A stretch of 7,083 nt of DNA from Bacteroidia bacterium (lineage in GTDB: Bacteria > Bacteroidota > Bacteroidia > Flavobacteriales > NORP286). Each line of letters starts with the position of its first letter. Position 1 is the stretch's first letter. The notes beneath the pieces are model-generated. The model made no database searches. It saw nothing but the letters and a program-made list of their open reading frames with translations, and was not told the DNA's origin. The translations under genes and the position numbers were made by a program. This document shows positions 6,199 through 7,083 of this stretch, piece after piece. The stretch is taken from the NCBI GenBank assembly GCA_016763665.1, contig JAESTI010000242.1:1-7083 (forward strand), read 5' to 3'.

Positions 6199-7083
6199 TA
6201 AAAACCGATCTTGTTATCTATTTGATAGGTATTTCTTTCAGAGGAATTTCTGGAAACGAGTTCAGCTAAAAACCCAGTAAGAAACATTTGTGAGCCAACG
6301 ATTACAGCCACTAAAGCTAAGTAAAACAAAGGCTGTTCTGTTACTTCTCTCGGTGCCTTTATTTTAAGAGAGATATAATATAATTTTTGCCAAATGAGAT
6401 ATCCTGCTACCCCAAAACCACCTATAAATGAAAAGACTCCCATGGTGCCAAATAAATGCATGGGCCTTTGTCCAAATCGGGTTACAAACATTATAGAAAG
6501 CAAGTCGAGAAATCCATTTATAAATCGTTCCATCCCAAATTTGGTCTTGCCATGCTTCCTCTTATGATGTTCCACAACCTTTTCTCCAATTTTTATGAAA
6601 CCATTTTGCTTGGCAATAACTGGCATGTATCGGTGCATTTCTCCATAAACTTCAACACTCTTAACTAATGAATTACTGTATGCTTTAAGCCCACAATTAA
6701 AGTCATGTAATTTTTTTATTCCAGACATCTTCCTTGTCACCCAGTTGAAGAACTTGGATGGAATGGTTTTCATTATTGGATCATGCCTCTTCTTTTTCCA
6801 TCCTGATACCAAGTCAAATCCTTGGTTTTGAACCATGCCATATAATTCAGGAATTTCATCGGGACTGTCTTGCAAATCTGCATCCATAGTAATGACAACA
6901 TTTCCTTGAGCATGAATAAAGCCTTCATTTAGTGCGGCTGATTTACCGTAGTTTCTTCTGAATTTTATTCCTCTAATGCTGGGATTAGCTGATGACAGTT
7001 CGATTATCTTATCCCAGGAACCATCATTACTGCCGTCATCTACCAGAATTATTTCATAAGGCCCCAAATTCTTTTCAGAAATG
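6198..7083 (-). CDS. GT2 glycosyltransferase of the polyprenyl-phosphate type, N-terminus outside the window
   Basis: The frame is open to the window edge (ISEKNLGPYEIILVDDG), so the start codon is not visible; 294 codons are seen and about 20-25 are probably missing by family length. The GT-A domain shows EIILVDDGSNDGS (10-22 of the fragment), FRRNYGKSAALNEGF (41-55) and the metal/nucleotide motif VITMDADLQDSPDEI (63-77, DAD at 67-69), then DFNCGLKAY (127-135) and a basic HKRKHGKTKFG segment. Two C-terminal membrane helices lie at about 209-231 and 251-274. This layout is that of DPM1/GtrB/ArnC-like enzymes, which transfer a sugar from a nucleotide donor to undecaprenyl phosphate at the inner face of the cytoplasmic membrane. 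The sugar is unknown. It is the first visible gene of the cluster and is coupled to the GT4 gene. Confidence 0.9.
   Translation of the reverse strand, partial: ISEKNLGPYEIILVDDGSNDGSWDKIIELSSANPSIRGIKFRRNYGKSAALNEGFIHAQGNVVITMDADLQDSPDEIPELYGMVQNQGFDLVSGWKKKRHDPIMKTIPSKFFNWVTRKMSGIKKLHDFNCGLKAYSNSLVKSVEVYGEMHRYMPVIAKQNGFIKIGEKVVEHHKRKHGKTKFGMERFINGFLDLLSIMFVTRFGQRPMHLFGTMGVFSFIGGFGVAGYLIWQKLYYISLKIKAPREVTEQPLFYLALVAVIVGSQMFLTGFLAELVSRNSSERNTYQIDNKIGF

Noticed and set aside
7065..7067. TTG as start codon of the GT2 gene
   Set aside because: The frame stays open upstream to the window edge, and the GT2 domain would lack its first beta strand if started here. The gene is partial.

Overview
The window is an AT-rich stretch in which all eight genes lie on the minus strand, so transcription runs from high to low coordinates. 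Several things point to a member of the Bacteroidota: a GWxTD-domain protein beside a DUF1571/LysM protein, starts without clear Shine-Dalgarno sequences, a TAnnTTTG-type promoter element, and an AT-rich spacer built from repeated AATTTTCAAATT words. No finer placement can be supported.

In transcription order, the first part (about 7083-5065) holds two glycosyltransferases. A membrane-anchored GT2 enzyme of the polyprenyl-phosphate type is cut at its N-terminus by the window edge. A GT4-fold enzyme follows, and its GTG start shares one base with the GT2 stop. After a 96-base repeat-like spacer come four tightly packed genes (4968-2135): hddA, gmhA, hddC and gmhB. They overlap by 13 bases, are separated by 11 bases, and overlap by 41 bases, respectively. 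Together they encode the complete route from sedoheptulose 7-phosphate to GDP-D-glycero-alpha-D-manno-heptose: GmhA isomerase, HddA 7-phosphate kinase, GmhB 1,7-bisphosphate phosphatase and HddC guanylyltransferase. GDP-heptose is a donor for surface glycans. The two upstream glycosyltransferases could belong to the same surface-glycan programme, but the sequence does not prove that they use heptose.

After a 52-base gap carrying a candidate promoter (2083-2134), a second unit (2082-1) encodes two exported proteins of unknown function. One is a DUF1571-type protein with an embedded LysM-like segment. The other, overlapping it by 11 bases, is a GWxTD-domain protein. The GWxTD frame stops at position 66, immediately after the family signature. 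The expected continuation of the domain is present in another frame over positions 1-78, so there is a one-base frameshift near 76-83, either a real mutation or a sequence/assembly error.

I see no RNA gene, CRISPR array, insertion sequence or wholly new system. The most informative observations are the complete GDP-heptose cassette, the GWxTD frameshift, the LysM-like insertion and the altered catalytic-loop residues of the GT4 enzyme.
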